Source of the DNA: Alphaproteobacteria bacterium
GTDB taxonomy: Bacteria > Pseudomonadota > Alphaproteobacteria > Rickettsiales > JAIXRX01
Direction: 5' to 3'
NCBI GenBank assembly: GCA_027485005.1
Contig: JAIXRX010000102.1
Span: 1 to 12,762, forward strand
DNA length: 12,762 bases
The notes under the pieces were generated by a model that had not been told where the DNA came from, did not search any database, and saw only the letters and a program-made list of their open reading frames with translations. The position numbers were made by a program, and so were the translations under genes. The first letter of the stretch is position 1; the number at the start of each line of letters is the position of its first letter. Below, piece after piece: positions 1-6,724 of this stretch.

Positions 1-360
1 CGAGGCAACCTCTTTACTGTGTTTGCAGCCGCTGGTTTTAACTATTATCAGCTACTCAACGTTACCGCGACAACTGCAACGGCTATTACCTCCGTTAATA
101 ACCTATCACCACAAGAAGCCTTTAACATCGATCAAAAAACTGATGACGGTTATCCGTCCACTGGTATTACACGTGCAGCTTGTAATGACAACACTTGCGG
201 CACCGCTGCCACAGCAACGATTTTGAATGTGACACATCCAACCACTGCATTAGCAGATAATACCTGTGTGGATGTCACTCCAACTCCTGATGTGTATTTT
301 ACTGCCACAGAAGCTGCTGCCAATGATACACGCTGCCAACTACGTATTCGTTTGCAGTAA
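1..360 (+). CDS. C-terminal part of a probable prepilin-like protein (5' truncated)
   Basis: Frame 1 is open from the first base to a TAA at 358-360, giving 119 residues, so the gene begins upstream of the window. The GTG at 19 is only an internal valine codon. The visible part has no catalytic motif. It contains a segment like P-x-E-A-F-N-I-D-x-K-x-D-D-G-x-P-x-T-G, which I associate with the globular C-terminal domain of type IV prepilin/pseudopilin-like proteins (N-terminal cleavage/methylation type), followed by a Thr/Ala-rich tail with four cysteines that could form disulfides. The diagnostic N-terminal hydrophobic helix is outside the window, so the assignment rests on this segment alone. 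The stop codon directly abuts the cutA start codon, so the two genes may be co-transcribed. Confidence 0.5.
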   Translation, partial: RGNLFTVFAAAGFNYYQLLNVTATTATAITSVNNLSPQEAFNIDQKTDDGYPSTGITRAACNDNTCGTAATATILNVTHPTTALADNTCVDVTPTPDVYFTATEAAANDTRCQLRIRLQ

Positions 361-690
361 ATGTATAATACATTGAGCTTGCTTTATACCACGCTTCCCT
401 CACCTGAAGCGGCAGAAACCGTTGTTCGAACATTGTTAGATGAAAAATTGATTGTCTGCGCCCATATGAATCCCATGGGAACCTCTTGGTATATGTGGGA
501 AGACGCGTCTGTCGCAAGCCCCGAATGTATTTTATGGCTTAAAACACACCCTAAAAAACTTCAGGAAGCCTTCAAACGGCTATCGGCATTGCATCCTTAT
601 GACGTACCCTGCATCGTTAATTTGCCACCCTCCACGGTTAATTCAACTTATGCTGAGTGGATGCGAGAATTTCTTTCGATTTCTGATTGA
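361..690 (+). CDS. cutA: CutA family divalent-cation tolerance protein
   Basis: This encodes a 109-residue protein, the usual length for CutA1, a small cytoplasmic trimeric protein with a ferredoxin-like fold linked to divalent metal (copper) tolerance. Family features visible: an N-terminal beta strand (L-L-Y-T-T, residues 7-11), a helix with E-A-A-E, then the L-I-V-C-A-H-M-N segment around Cys33 where most CutA proteins have L-A-A-C-V-N. After that come T-S-W-Y-x-W-E, a W-L-K-T strand, and an H-P-Y-D-V-P-C-I motif near residues 78-85. The ATG follows the upstream stop with no gap and has no recognisable Shine-Dalgarno sequence, so translation may depend on coupling to the preceding gene. 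Its exact biochemical role is unsettled even in model species. Confidence 0.9.
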   Translation: MYNTLSLLYTTLPSPEAAETVVRTLLDEKLIVCAHMNPMGTSWYMWEDASVASPECILWLKTHPKKLQEAFKRLSALHPYDVPCIVNLPPSTVNSTYAEWMREFLSISD

Positions 691-733
691 TATCAACAAA
701 AACTTGGTGTAGAGCACCTAACGCAACAGTTGT

Positions 734-807
734 TGGGGTGTCGCCAAGCGGTAAGGCAGCGGTTTTTGGTGTCGCCATCCCAGGTTCGAATCCTGGCACC
801 CCAGCCA
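734..807 (+). tRNA. tRNA-Gln (anticodon UUG)
   Basis: All four arms can be folded by hand. The acceptor stem TGGGGTG pairs fully with CACCCCA. A GCC/GGC D-stem follows, then an anticodon stem GCGGT/GTCGC that includes two G-U wobbles. The loop is TTTTGGT, placing TTG at positions 34-36 (reads CAA/CAG). A 4-nt variable loop precedes the T-stem CCAGG/CCTGG with loop TTCGAAT. The discriminator G is at 804 and CCA is genomically encoded at 805-807. It lies 43 nt downstream of cutA. No integrase or duplicated 3' end is visible nearby, so there is no sign that this tRNA serves as an attachment site. Confidence 0.97.
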
Positions 808-883
808 TCTTCAAAAAGTATATTGGATTTCTAAATCCTCTGTGTATCTTGTCCCTAGATATGCTTTTTTTGATTGAAATCTG

Positions 884-908
884 ATCTTTAGGAAAGATAT
901 TTTTCTTC
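884..908 (+). terminator. Weak intrinsic terminator-like hairpin
   Basis: ATCTTT (884-889) and AAAGAT (893-898) are perfect inverted repeats around a 3-nt loop, followed by ATTTTTCTT. The geometry suits a Rho-independent terminator for cutA/tRNA-Gln transcription, but the stem has a single G-C pair and may be weak. A second inverted repeat, GGATTT-CT-AAATCC (825-838), lies closer to the tRNA but lacks an adjacent T-run. Apart from these and the FNR box, I see no gene in 808-1071. Confidence 0.35.
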
Positions 909-1011
909 AAAGAAATTCTCCCTTATTCAAAAAATCACCCTCACCTACATTCCGTTCTCAATGCTGGAAACTCTCATTAATGCGTTGCAGATGAAGAGAC
1001 TTTAATCCTTC

Positions 1012-1025
1012 TTGACGCAGATCAA
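1012..1025. promoter_or_regulatory. FNR/FixK-type box upstream of the cco operon
   Basis: TTGAC-GCAG-ATCAA matches the FNR/FixK consensus TTGAT-N4-ATCAA at 9 of 10 positions. The centre is at 1018.5. A class II site centred at -41.5 would put the start of transcription near 1060, and a weak -10-like hexamer TAAATA (1047-1052) lies where expected. The predicted leader would be only about 12 nt. The box and its spacing closely match those before ompW. Oxygen-limited activation of cbb3 oxidase genes by FNR/FixK proteins is well established in other alphaproteobacteria. Confidence 0.8.
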
Positions 1026-1033
1026 GGCGCTGA

Positions 1034-1047
1034 ATTCTCTTGAGAAT
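1034..1047. repeat. Short perfect inverted repeat between FNR box and first gene
   Basis: ATTCTC-TT-GAGAAT is a 14-bp sequence with perfect dyad symmetry, placed between the FNR box and the predicted transcription start and partly overlapping the -10-like hexamer. It could be an operator for a second regulator. The 2-nt centre makes it a poor RNA hairpin. A match of this size can occur by chance, so the functional reading is tentative. Confidence 0.3.
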
Positions 1048-1053
1048 AAATAG

Positions 1054-1065
1054 TCCTTCAAAGGA
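1054..1065 (+). promoter_or_regulatory. Hairpin that could occlude the first ribosome binding site
   Basis: TCCT and AGGA flank a TCAA loop. The 3' arm lies within the AAGGA Shine-Dalgarno sequence of the first gene of the operon (6 nt before ATG 1072). In RNA this 4-bp stem could partly mask the ribosome binding site. With a transcription start near 1060, as predicted from the FNR box, the 5' arm would not be transcribed, so the hairpin matters only if transcription starts further upstream. Confidence 0.2.
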
Positions 1066-1071
1066 TTTTTG

Positions 1072-1719
1072 ATGGACGCATTTCTTGCACATTGTTCGGC
1101 AGTATTTTCTCAACAGGGAGGAGTTTTTGCCGTATTTTTTCTTGGAGGGCTGACAGGTAGCCTCACCCATTGCCTCGTCATGTGCGGGCCTGTCGTCGCA
1201 TGTCAATCGGCTTGCTCTGGTAGCTGCGGTAAACGCATGAGTATTGCGTCGCAATGGCAATATCATCTCGGTCGCCTGCTAACTTATGGAGCACTTGGTT
1301 TTTTTGCCGCGCTAGTTTCAAAGCAAGTGGCGTCCTCTTCCTACTGGCCTGCGCTATCAGCGGCCATGATGGTAATGGCAGGTGGATTATTCCTGCTTAG
1401 CGCCATGATTCCAAATCAACATTCACTACTTGGCTTTGCGCCAAGAAACGGCGTTTTGCGTGGCGTGCTCATGAGCTTTATGCCTTGCGGATTAATTTAT
1501 GCGGCACTGATGATGGCGGCAACACTCGGAAGCCCACTCGCAGGTATGTTCGCTATGTGGATGTTTGTACTGGGCACAGTCCCTGCACTATTAGTGGCGA
1601 GCGGTTCTGCTGCACTATTGGCCTTAAAGTGGCAAGAAATAATGCGCGGCATTGGCCGTTTTGGCATGGCGTTTAACGGGCTGACACTATTGGTGATGGC
1701 CGCAAAAGCAATGAGGTAA
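1072..1719 (+). CDS. DsbD_2/SafE-like membrane protein of the cbb3 locus
   Basis: This encodes a 215-residue polytopic inner-membrane protein of the DsbD_2 / 'sulfite exporter TauE/SafE' group, a family often found beside cbb3 oxidase assembly genes and suspected of a role in copper or thiol handling. An early hydrophobic segment (18-33) leads into H33-C34-x-x-M-C38-G-P, followed by C44, C48 and C52 in a loop. A second conserved motif, M-P-C139-G-L-I-Y, opens a later membrane segment, as in DsbD-type transmembrane domains. ATG 1072 is preferred because AAGGA lies 6 nt upstream; the adjacent TTG at 1069 would add one residue. It is first in the operon and ends 4 nt before ccoN. Homologues are more usually placed after ccoS, so the head position is unusual. 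Substrate and reaction are unknown; copper is inferred from context. Confidence 0.8.
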   Translation: MDAFLAHCSAVFSQQGGVFAVFFLGGLTGSLTHCLVMCGPVVACQSACSGSCGKRMSIASQWQYHLGRLLTYGALGFFAALVSKQVASSSYWPALSAAMMVMAGGLFLLSAMIPNQHSLLGFAPRNGVLRGVLMSFMPCGLIYAALMMAATLGSPLAGMFAMWMFVLGTVPALLVASGSAALLALKWQEIMRGIGRFGMAFNGLTLLVMAAKAMR

Positions 1720-1723
1720 CAGA

Positions 1724-3172
1724 ATGCAAGAAAACACGCGCGTTGCGCCAATATATAATGACGATATCGTTAAGAAATTCACCATAGCCGCTCTTTTTTG
1801 GGGAACGGTTGGCATGTTAGTAGGGCTTGTGATTGCATTACAAATGGCATTCCCTGATTTGAATTTCGAACCATACTTTTCTTTCGGTCGGCTGCGACCT
1901 GTACATACATCGGGCGTGATTTTTGCATTTGGTGGGAGCGTATTGTTTGCAACCAGCTATTTCATAGTGCAGCGAACCTGCCGCACTCGTTTATGGAACG
2001 ATAAGCTCGTTAATTTTACCTTCTGGGGTTATCAGGCATTCATCGTGATGGCGGCGCTCGGTTACGTGCTGGGTGTCACGCAAGGCAAAGAATATAATGA
2101 GCCTGAATGGTATGCTGATTTGTGGCTCACAGTGGTGTGGGTGGCGTATTTGGTGATTTTCCTGATGACGCTAAAGAAACGCGAAGAGCCACATATTTAT
2201 GTCGCCAACTGGTTCTTCTTGGCATTTATCGCAACCGTTGCAGTGTTACATTTGGTGAATGGCATTAGCATTCCAGTATCTGGCTTGGGTGCTAAGTCAG
2301 TCCCACTATGGGCAGGGGTGCAGTCGGCACTTATTCAATGGTGGTATGGACATAATGCGGTTGGTTTCTTCCTCACGGCGGGCTTCCTTGGGATTATGTA
2401 TTATTTTATTCCAAAGCGCGTCAACCGCCCGGTTTATTCTTACCGCCTTTCTATCCTGCATTTCTGGTCGCTTATCTTTATCTATATATGGGCTGGCCCT
2501 CACCATTTGCATTACACGGCACTACCTGATTGGGCGCAAACACTAGGAATGACATTCTCAATTATGCTGTGGATGCCAAGCTGGGGGGGGATGATTAATG
2601 GCGTGATGACGCTTTCGGGTGCATGGAATAAATTGCGTGAAGATCCAGTATTACAATTCATGATTGTTGCTCTGGCATTTTATGGGATGAGCACCTTTGA
2701 AGGTCCGCTTATGTCCATCAAAGCAGTGAATTCGCTTAGCCACTATACAGACTGGGGGATTGGACACGTGCATTCCGGGGCGCTTGGCTGGGTAGCTTTC
2801 ATTAGTTTTGGCGCTCTTTATCACCTTGTACCGGTACTATGGAAAAAGAAGGAGATGTATTCGATACGTCTTATCAGTATCCATCTTTGGGTCGCTACCA
2901 TCGGCATCGTATTTTATATCACAGCAATGTGGGTTTCAGGGATTATGCAGGGTCTGATGTGGCGTGCTTATAACGCCATGGGATTTCTCGAATACTCTTT
3001 TGTGGAAACAGTGGAAGCCATGCATCCTTACTACATTATTCGTGCCGTGGGCGGCTTGCTCTACCTCGCTGGTATGCTGATTATGGTCTATAATTGCTAT
3101 AAAACAATAACGGGGTGCAGCAAGCAATGTGCAACCTGTCAATGCTCAACGGAGATGACGCATGCTTCATAA
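1724..3172 (+). CDS. ccoN: cbb3-type cytochrome c oxidase subunit I
   Basis: CcoN is the catalytic heme-copper subunit that reduces O2 to water in the inner membrane. The 482 residues match the usual length and show the standard multi-span pattern. Recognised residues: H61 (low-spin heme b) in R-P-V-H-T-S-G; H210 (CuB) in W-W-Y-G-H-N; Y254, expected to be cross-linked to H210; H260-H261 (CuB) in A-G-P-H-H; and H348/H350 (heme b3 and heme b) in G-H-V-H-S-G. The spacing agrees with the Pseudomonas stutzeri enzyme as I recall it. GAGG (1713-1716) serves as ribosome binding site. Two oddities: a G8 run encodes part of W-G-G-M, and the C-terminal tail carries five cysteines (458, 465, 469, 472, 474) in 17 residues, unlike the CcoN tails I know. 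The end overlaps ccoO by 11 nt. Confidence 0.97.
   Translation: MQENTRVAPIYNDDIVKKFTIAALFWGTVGMLVGLVIALQMAFPDLNFEPYFSFGRLRPVHTSGVIFAFGGSVLFATSYFIVQRTCRTRLWNDKLVNFTFWGYQAFIVMAALGYVLGVTQGKEYNEPEWYADLWLTVVWVAYLVIFLMTLKKREEPHIYVANWFFLAFIATVAVLHLVNGISIPVSGLGAKSVPLWAGVQSALIQWWYGHNAVGFFLTAGFLGIMYYFIPKRVNRPVYSYRLSILHFWSLIFIYIWAGPHHLHYTALPDWAQTLGMTFSIMLWMPSWGGMINGVMTLSGAWNKLREDPVLQFMIVALAFYGMSTFEGPLMSIKAVNSLSHYTDWGIGHVHSGALGWVAFISFGALYHLVPVLWKKKEMYSIRLISIHLWVATIGIVFYITAMWVSGIMQGLMWRAYNAMGFLEYSFVETVEAMHPYYIIRAVGGLLYLAGMLIMVYNCYKTITGCSKQCATCQCSTEMTHAS
2583..2590 (+). repeat. G8 homopolymer inside ccoN
   Basis: Eight consecutive G residues span codons TGG-GGG-GGG in the conserved W-G-G-M-I-N-G stretch of CcoN. 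The amino acids are constrained, but GGN synonymous codons would break the run. Tracts of this length are prone to replication slippage; a gain or loss of one base would truncate CcoN after about 290 residues. Whether this happens cannot be told from one sequence. Confidence 0.9.
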
Positions 3173-3887
3173 CCACAAGAAAATCGAGAAAAACTCCATC
3201 CTTTTATTGGTGCTCACCCTTGTGGCGATTTCGATTGGTGGATTGGTAGAGATTGTACCACTCTTTCGAATCGAAACCACGATTGAAAAAGTCAGCGGCA
3301 TGCGTCCTTTGACACCGCTGGAGCTTGTAGGACAACAAATCTATATTCGTGAGAATTGCTCATCTTGTCATAGCCAGCAAATTCGTCCGCTGCGTGATGA
3401 GGTCGAGCGTTACGGGCATTATTCGCTCGCCGCAGAGAGCATGTATGATCACCCGTTCCTATGGGGTAGCAAGCGTATTGGGCCAGATCTTGCACGTGTG
3501 GGCGGGAAATATTCTGACGAGTGGCATACGGCGCATCTCACTCGTCCTCGAGATATGGTGCCAGAGTCGATTATGCCATCGTATCGTTTCATGATGAATA
3601 ATGCAGCTGATGTATTGAATATCAAAAAACTTTTAAAAACTTATCGTATGGTTGGCGTGCCTTACACTGATGAGATGGTTGAGAGCGCCTATGGGGATGC
3701 CATGGCACAAGCGAATGTGGATAGCGACCCATCAGGGCTGAATGCGCGTTATGGCGCGAAGGTCAATATACGTAATTTTGATGGTCAAAAGAATTTTGTG
3801 TCTGAAATGGACGCCCTTGTTGCCTACTTGCAAACGCTCGGCACATTAGCGGATATTAAAAATTATCAGCTGCAGGAGAAAAAATAG
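3162..3887 (+). CDS. ccoO: cbb3-type cytochrome c oxidase subunit II (monoheme cytochrome c)
   Basis: CcoO is the membrane-anchored monoheme cytochrome c that passes electrons from CcoP to CcoN. The 241-residue protein has one N-terminal membrane anchor (about 12-34) and a periplasmic domain. The heme c attachment motif is C66-S-S-C69-H70 within R-E-N-C-S-S-C-H-S-Q-Q, and the likely axial methionine is M138 in S-I-M-P-S-Y. The W-G-S-K-R-I-G-P-D-L-A-R-V-G-G-K-Y stretch (101-117) is strongly typical of the family. The start codon overlaps the end of ccoN by 11 nt and has GGAG at 3151-3154, which implies translational coupling and fixed stoichiometry. No unusual feature was seen. Confidence 0.97.
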   Translation: MLHNHKKIEKNSILLLVLTLVAISIGGLVEIVPLFRIETTIEKVSGMRPLTPLELVGQQIYIRENCSSCHSQQIRPLRDEVERYGHYSLAAESMYDHPFLWGSKRIGPDLARVGGKYSDEWHTAHLTRPRDMVPESIMPSYRFMMNNAADVLNIKKLLKTYRMVGVPYTDEMVESAYGDAMAQANVDSDPSGLNARYGAKVNIRNFDGQKNFVSEMDALVAYLQTLGTLADIKNYQLQEKK

Positions 3888-3889
3888 TC

Positions 3890-4045
3890 ATGAACTTTCT
3901 TTACGAATATGCACCAACGACAACATTAATTTTTTTCTTCACATTTTTTTTATACGTGGCGTATCGCACTTATCGTCCCAGCGCCAAGAAACATATGCAA
4001 GATTATGCACAGATTCCTCTAGAAGAGCACCATTATGACAAATAA
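3890..4045 (+). CDS. ccoQ: cbb3-type cytochrome c oxidase subunit IV (CcoQ)
   Basis: This small gene encodes 51 residues. The protein begins M-N-F-L-Y-E-Y-A, has one hydrophobic segment (about residues 10-25, rich in Phe and Leu) followed by an aromatic/basic stretch (A-Y-R-T-Y-R-P) and a charged, His-containing tail. Size, single membrane span and position between ccoO and ccoP identify CcoQ, a small non-catalytic subunit that stabilises the complex or the CcoP association. AGGAG (3874-3878) lies 11 nt before the ATG, slightly far but usable. Its end overlaps ccoP by 11 nt, the same overlap length as at the ccoN/ccoO junction. Sequence conservation in this family is low, so position carries much of the assignment. 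Confidence 0.88.
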   Translation: MNFLYEYAPTTTLIFFFTFFLYVAYRTYRPSAKKHMQDYAQIPLEEHHYDK

Positions 4046-4907
4046 AAAAGAAAAAGACGAGTTTTCAGGCATCGAAACAACCGGTCATGAGTGGGATGGC
4101 ATTAAAGAGCTTAACTTGCCCGCGCCCCGCTGGTGGTTGATTATATTTGCTATGACATGTGTTTGGGCGGTGGGTTACTGGGTGATTTATCCTGCATGGC
4201 CAACACTTTCTGATCATACGAAAGGCACTACAGGTTGGACATCGCACAAGAAACTTGCCGCAGAGCAGCAAGAAATTCTTCAACAGCGCGGTGAATCTGC
4301 AGCAAAATTAAAAATACACACATTAGAAGACATTCAAAAAGATGTTGAACTCTATAATTATGCCATCGCGGGTGGTGCCGCAGCATTCAAGGATAATTGC
4401 GCTGCTTGTCACGGGACGGGAGCAGCAGGATATGCAGGTTATCCCAACTTGAATGACGATGATTGGATTTGGGGCGGTGATCTGCAATCTATTTATCATA
4501 CGCTTGTGGTTGGCATTCGTTCTGGTCATGAAAATGAACGCAATTCTCAAATGCCTGCCTTTGGAGAGATACTTAAAAAAGAAGAAATAGATCAAGTAAC
4601 TGACCATGTCATGAGCCTCTCCACTGGCCAGGGAGCGAATGCGCAGGGTGCAGAAATATTCAAGCAAAACTGTGCATCTTGCCATGGAGACCTCGGCAAA
4701 GGGGGGCGTGAATTTGGTGCACCAAATCTTGCAGATGCCATTTGGCTATATGGATCTGATAGAGCCAGTATTTCACAACAGATTCGCATGCCACGCCAAG
4801 GCATTATGCCAAATTGGAATACCCGCCTACCGGATGAAACCATCAAGGCGCTGACCATTTATGTGCATTCACTTGGTGGAGGAGAAGCCGCTCAGCCAAA
4901 GGAATAA
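4035..4907 (+). CDS. ccoP: cbb3-type cytochrome c oxidase subunit III (diheme cytochrome c)
   Basis: CcoP is the diheme cytochrome c that takes electrons from soluble or membrane cytochromes and delivers them to CcoO. The 290 residues are the normal length. The N-terminus carries the family motif H18-E-W-D-G-I-x-E-L-N-x-P-x-P-R-W-W, followed by one membrane span (about 33-53) and the conserved Y-P-A-W-P. The two heme c motifs are C122-A-A-C-H126 and C213-A-S-C-H217, each in its own cytochrome c domain; candidate axial methionines are in S-Q-M-P-A-F (first domain) and G-I-M-P-N-W (second). The gene starts inside the last codons of ccoQ. No FixP-type truncation or domain loss is present. Confidence 0.97.
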   Translation: MTNKKEKDEFSGIETTGHEWDGIKELNLPAPRWWLIIFAMTCVWAVGYWVIYPAWPTLSDHTKGTTGWTSHKKLAAEQQEILQQRGESAAKLKIHTLEDIQKDVELYNYAIAGGAAAFKDNCAACHGTGAAGYAGYPNLNDDDWIWGGDLQSIYHTLVVGIRSGHENERNSQMPAFGEILKKEEIDQVTDHVMSLSTGQGANAQGAEIFKQNCASCHGDLGKGGREFGAPNLADAIWLYGSDRASISQQIRMPRQGIMPNWNTRLPDETIKALTIYVHSLGGGEAAQPKE

Positions 4908-6290
4908 ATGATGTCAACCCCTATACAGTTTTTTAAAAAACAAGAAAAAATTTATCCACGAAGAGTATGGGGGTTATTTCGCAAGCTAAAATGGCTAGCA
5001 ATGGTCTTATTACTTGCGGTTTATTATGGTGCGCCATGGATCCGGTGGGATCGTGGCATGAATGTCCATGATCAGGCTATTCTCATTGATCTAAGTCACA
5101 CGCGCGCCTATTTCTTTGGACTAGAGATCTGGCCGCAAGAAGTTTATTACATTACGGGTCTTCTGATTTTAGCGGCGGTAGGACTATTTTTTGTGACTTC
5201 GCTTTTTGGACGCGTATGGTGTGGCTACGCTTGTCCACAAACGGTTTGGACGGATTTATTCGTGTGGGTCGAACGTATTATACAAGGTGACCGTAACGCG
5301 CGTAAAAGACTCGATGAATCGCCATGGACATTTGATAAAATCCGGAAAAAGTCTCTGACGCATCTTATCTGGCTCATGATTGGTTTATGCACGGGAGGCG
5401 CGTGGGTTTTTTACTTCAACGATGCCCCAACTTTAATGGAGCAGATTGTCCATTTCGACGTGCCTTGGAATGTAGGGGTATGGATTATTGGACTTACTTT
5501 CTCAACTTACCTCATGGCTGGCTTTGCGCGTGAGCAGGTCTGCACCTATATGTGTCCCTATGCGCGATTCCAGTCAGCAATGTTTGATAAAGATACACTC
5601 ATTATTGCCTATGATAATAAGCGCGGTGAACCACGTGGGAAACATAAGGCAGGCGACAGCTGGACAGGTAAAGGTCATTGCATTGATTGTGACTCTTGCG
5701 TCGTCGTATGTCCGATGGGAATAGACATCCGTGAAGGCTTGCAAATGGAATGTATCGCCTGCGGATTATGCGTTGACGCATGCGATAATGTGATGGAAAA
5801 AATCGGCTTGCCGAAAGGGTTGATTCGTTATGATACCGAGAGTAAAAAACCATTTAAGTTAATCCGTCCCCGCAATCTCTGGTATGGTGGTATTATTACA
5901 CTCATCAGCGGCTTAATGCTCTATTCTCTATTGACGCGCTCCGCATTGGAAATGAACGTCACTCACGATCGCAATCCGCTGTTTGTTAAACTCTCGGATG
6001 GCTCGATTCGTAACGGCTATAAAATAAGTATTATCAATAAATCTCAAGATGATACCCATTATATACTAACCGTTGAAGGCCTTGATAAGGCTGCGATGCG
6101 TGTACAAGCAGGAGAAGAAGTTTTGCCTACAAATCTGAGCGTTATCGCTGGATCCGTAGGGCATTTCCGAGTCTTTGTTACATCACAAAAACAAGCACAG
6201 GTACGACAAAAGGTTGTTTTCCACGCTACCAACAAAGACGGCACAGCGACCACCAGCAAAGAATCTATTTTTATGAGTGAATCCAAATGA
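4908..6290 (+). CDS. ccoG: CcoG/RdxA/FixG polyferredoxin, cbb3 assembly cupric reductase
   Basis: CcoG is a membrane Fe-S protein shown in Rhodobacter capsulatus to reduce Cu(II) to Cu(I), supplying copper for the CuB site. The 460-residue protein has hydrophobic segments near 29-43 and 80-100, then the family motif G-R-V-W-C105-G-Y-A-C109-P-Q. Two [4Fe-4S] motifs follow: C258-x2-C261-x2-C264-x3-C268-P and C282-x2-C285-x2-C288-x3-C292. A later membrane segment (about 325-345) precedes a C-terminal Ig-like periplasmic domain. Two in-frame ATGs (4908 and 4911) share AAGGA at 4899-4903; 4911 has the better spacing (7 nt), so the true protein may lack the first Met. It abuts ccoP and overlaps ccoH by ATGA. 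Confidence 0.96.
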   Translation: MMSTPIQFFKKQEKIYPRRVWGLFRKLKWLAMVLLLAVYYGAPWIRWDRGMNVHDQAILIDLSHTRAYFFGLEIWPQEVYYITGLLILAAVGLFFVTSLFGRVWCGYACPQTVWTDLFVWVERIIQGDRNARKRLDESPWTFDKIRKKSLTHLIWLMIGLCTGGAWVFYFNDAPTLMEQIVHFDVPWNVGVWIIGLTFSTYLMAGFAREQVCTYMCPYARFQSAMFDKDTLIIAYDNKRGEPRGKHKAGDSWTGKGHCIDCDSCVVVCPMGIDIREGLQMECIACGLCVDACDNVMEKIGLPKGLIRYDTESKKPFKLIRPRNLWYGGIITLISGLMLYSLLTRSALEMNVTHDRNPLFVKLSDGSIRNGYKISIINKSQDDTHYILTVEGLDKAAMRVQAGEEVLPTNLSVIAGSVGHFRVFVTSQKQAQVRQKVVFHATNKDGTATTSKESIFMSESK

Positions 6291-6724
6291 CAGGCAAACA
6301 TGTATTTTGGTATTTCGTGATATTTTTTGGAATCATTATTGTGGTGAATGCCATCATGATGACACTCGCTATTCGTACCCATAGCGGTGTAGTCACAGAC
6401 CATGCCTATGAAAAAGGTCTCGCCTATAATAAGGTAGTTGAAGCTGAGCAGAAGCAACAAGAGCTTCAGTGGAACGCAGAAATCAACTATAAAAGCGGAA
6501 TACTCTACTTTATACTAAAAGATGATACAGGCATAGACATCACGCCCGACAAATCCACCGCTAGCTTCACTCGCCCTACTGAAACAGGCATGGATTTTAC
6601 ACAAGAGTTAACACGATCTGGCGTAGCAGTTCCTTTTCCTGCAAAAGGTGTTTGGGATGTGCGAGTAGACGCTATTGTAGGCGAACAAAAATTTCAGCAG
6701 AGCAAGCGGATGGTGATTAAATGA
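6287..6724 (+). CDS. ccoH: FixH/CcoH family cbb3 assembly protein
   Basis: The 145-residue protein has one N-terminal membrane anchor (about 6-29) and a periplasmic domain, the FixH/CcoH architecture. Family signs include the polar segment after the anchor (V-V-T-D-H-A-Y-E-K-G-L-A-Y-N-K) and the C-terminal G-V-W-D-V-R-V-D-A strand region near residues 121-129. CcoH is needed for assembly or stability of the oxidase and contacts CcoN; it has no known catalytic site. It is joined to both neighbours by 4-nt ATGA overlaps, with ccoG before it and ccoI after it, the canonical G-H-I-S order. Confidence 0.92.
   Translation: MTGKHVFWYFVIFFGIIIVVNAIMMTLAIRTHSGVVTDHAYEKGLAYNKVVEAEQKQQELQWNAEINYKSGILYFILKDDTGIDITPDKSTASFTRPTETGMDFTQELTRSGVAVPFPAKGVWDVRVDAIVGEQKFQQSKRMVIK

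Noticed and set aside
685..696. TTGATATCAA palindrome at the end of cutA
   Set aside because: It has both FNR half-sites but no 4-bp spacer, so it is not an FNR box; it also overlaps the cutA stop codon.
700..722. TTGGTGTAGAGCACCT resembling a tRNA D-arm before tRNA-Gln
   Set aside because: No matching acceptor, anticodon or T-arm can be folded around it; too little to call a tRNA remnant.
734..807. tRNA-Gln as an integration site for a mobile island
   Set aside because: No integrase, no repeated tRNA 3' end and no foreign-looking genes follow; the downstream genes are a conserved respiratory operon.
870..883. TTGAT-TGAA-ATCTG resembling an FNR box
   Set aside because: One half-site matches only 3 of 5 positions, and it lies about 190 bp from the nearest start with a much better box in between.
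638..910. Minus-strand 90-codon open frame containing G-V-P-G-F-E-P-G
   Set aside because: It is the antisense of tRNA-Gln; peptides of this type are a well-known false gene call over tRNA genes.
960..1004. 14-codon ATG open frame upstream of the cco operon
   Set aside because: No ribosome binding site, no recognisable sequence, and it lies upstream of the predicted transcription start.
4323..4685. Minus-strand 120-codon open frame
   Set aside because: It is antisense to the two cytochrome c domains of ccoP, with no ribosome binding site or family pattern.
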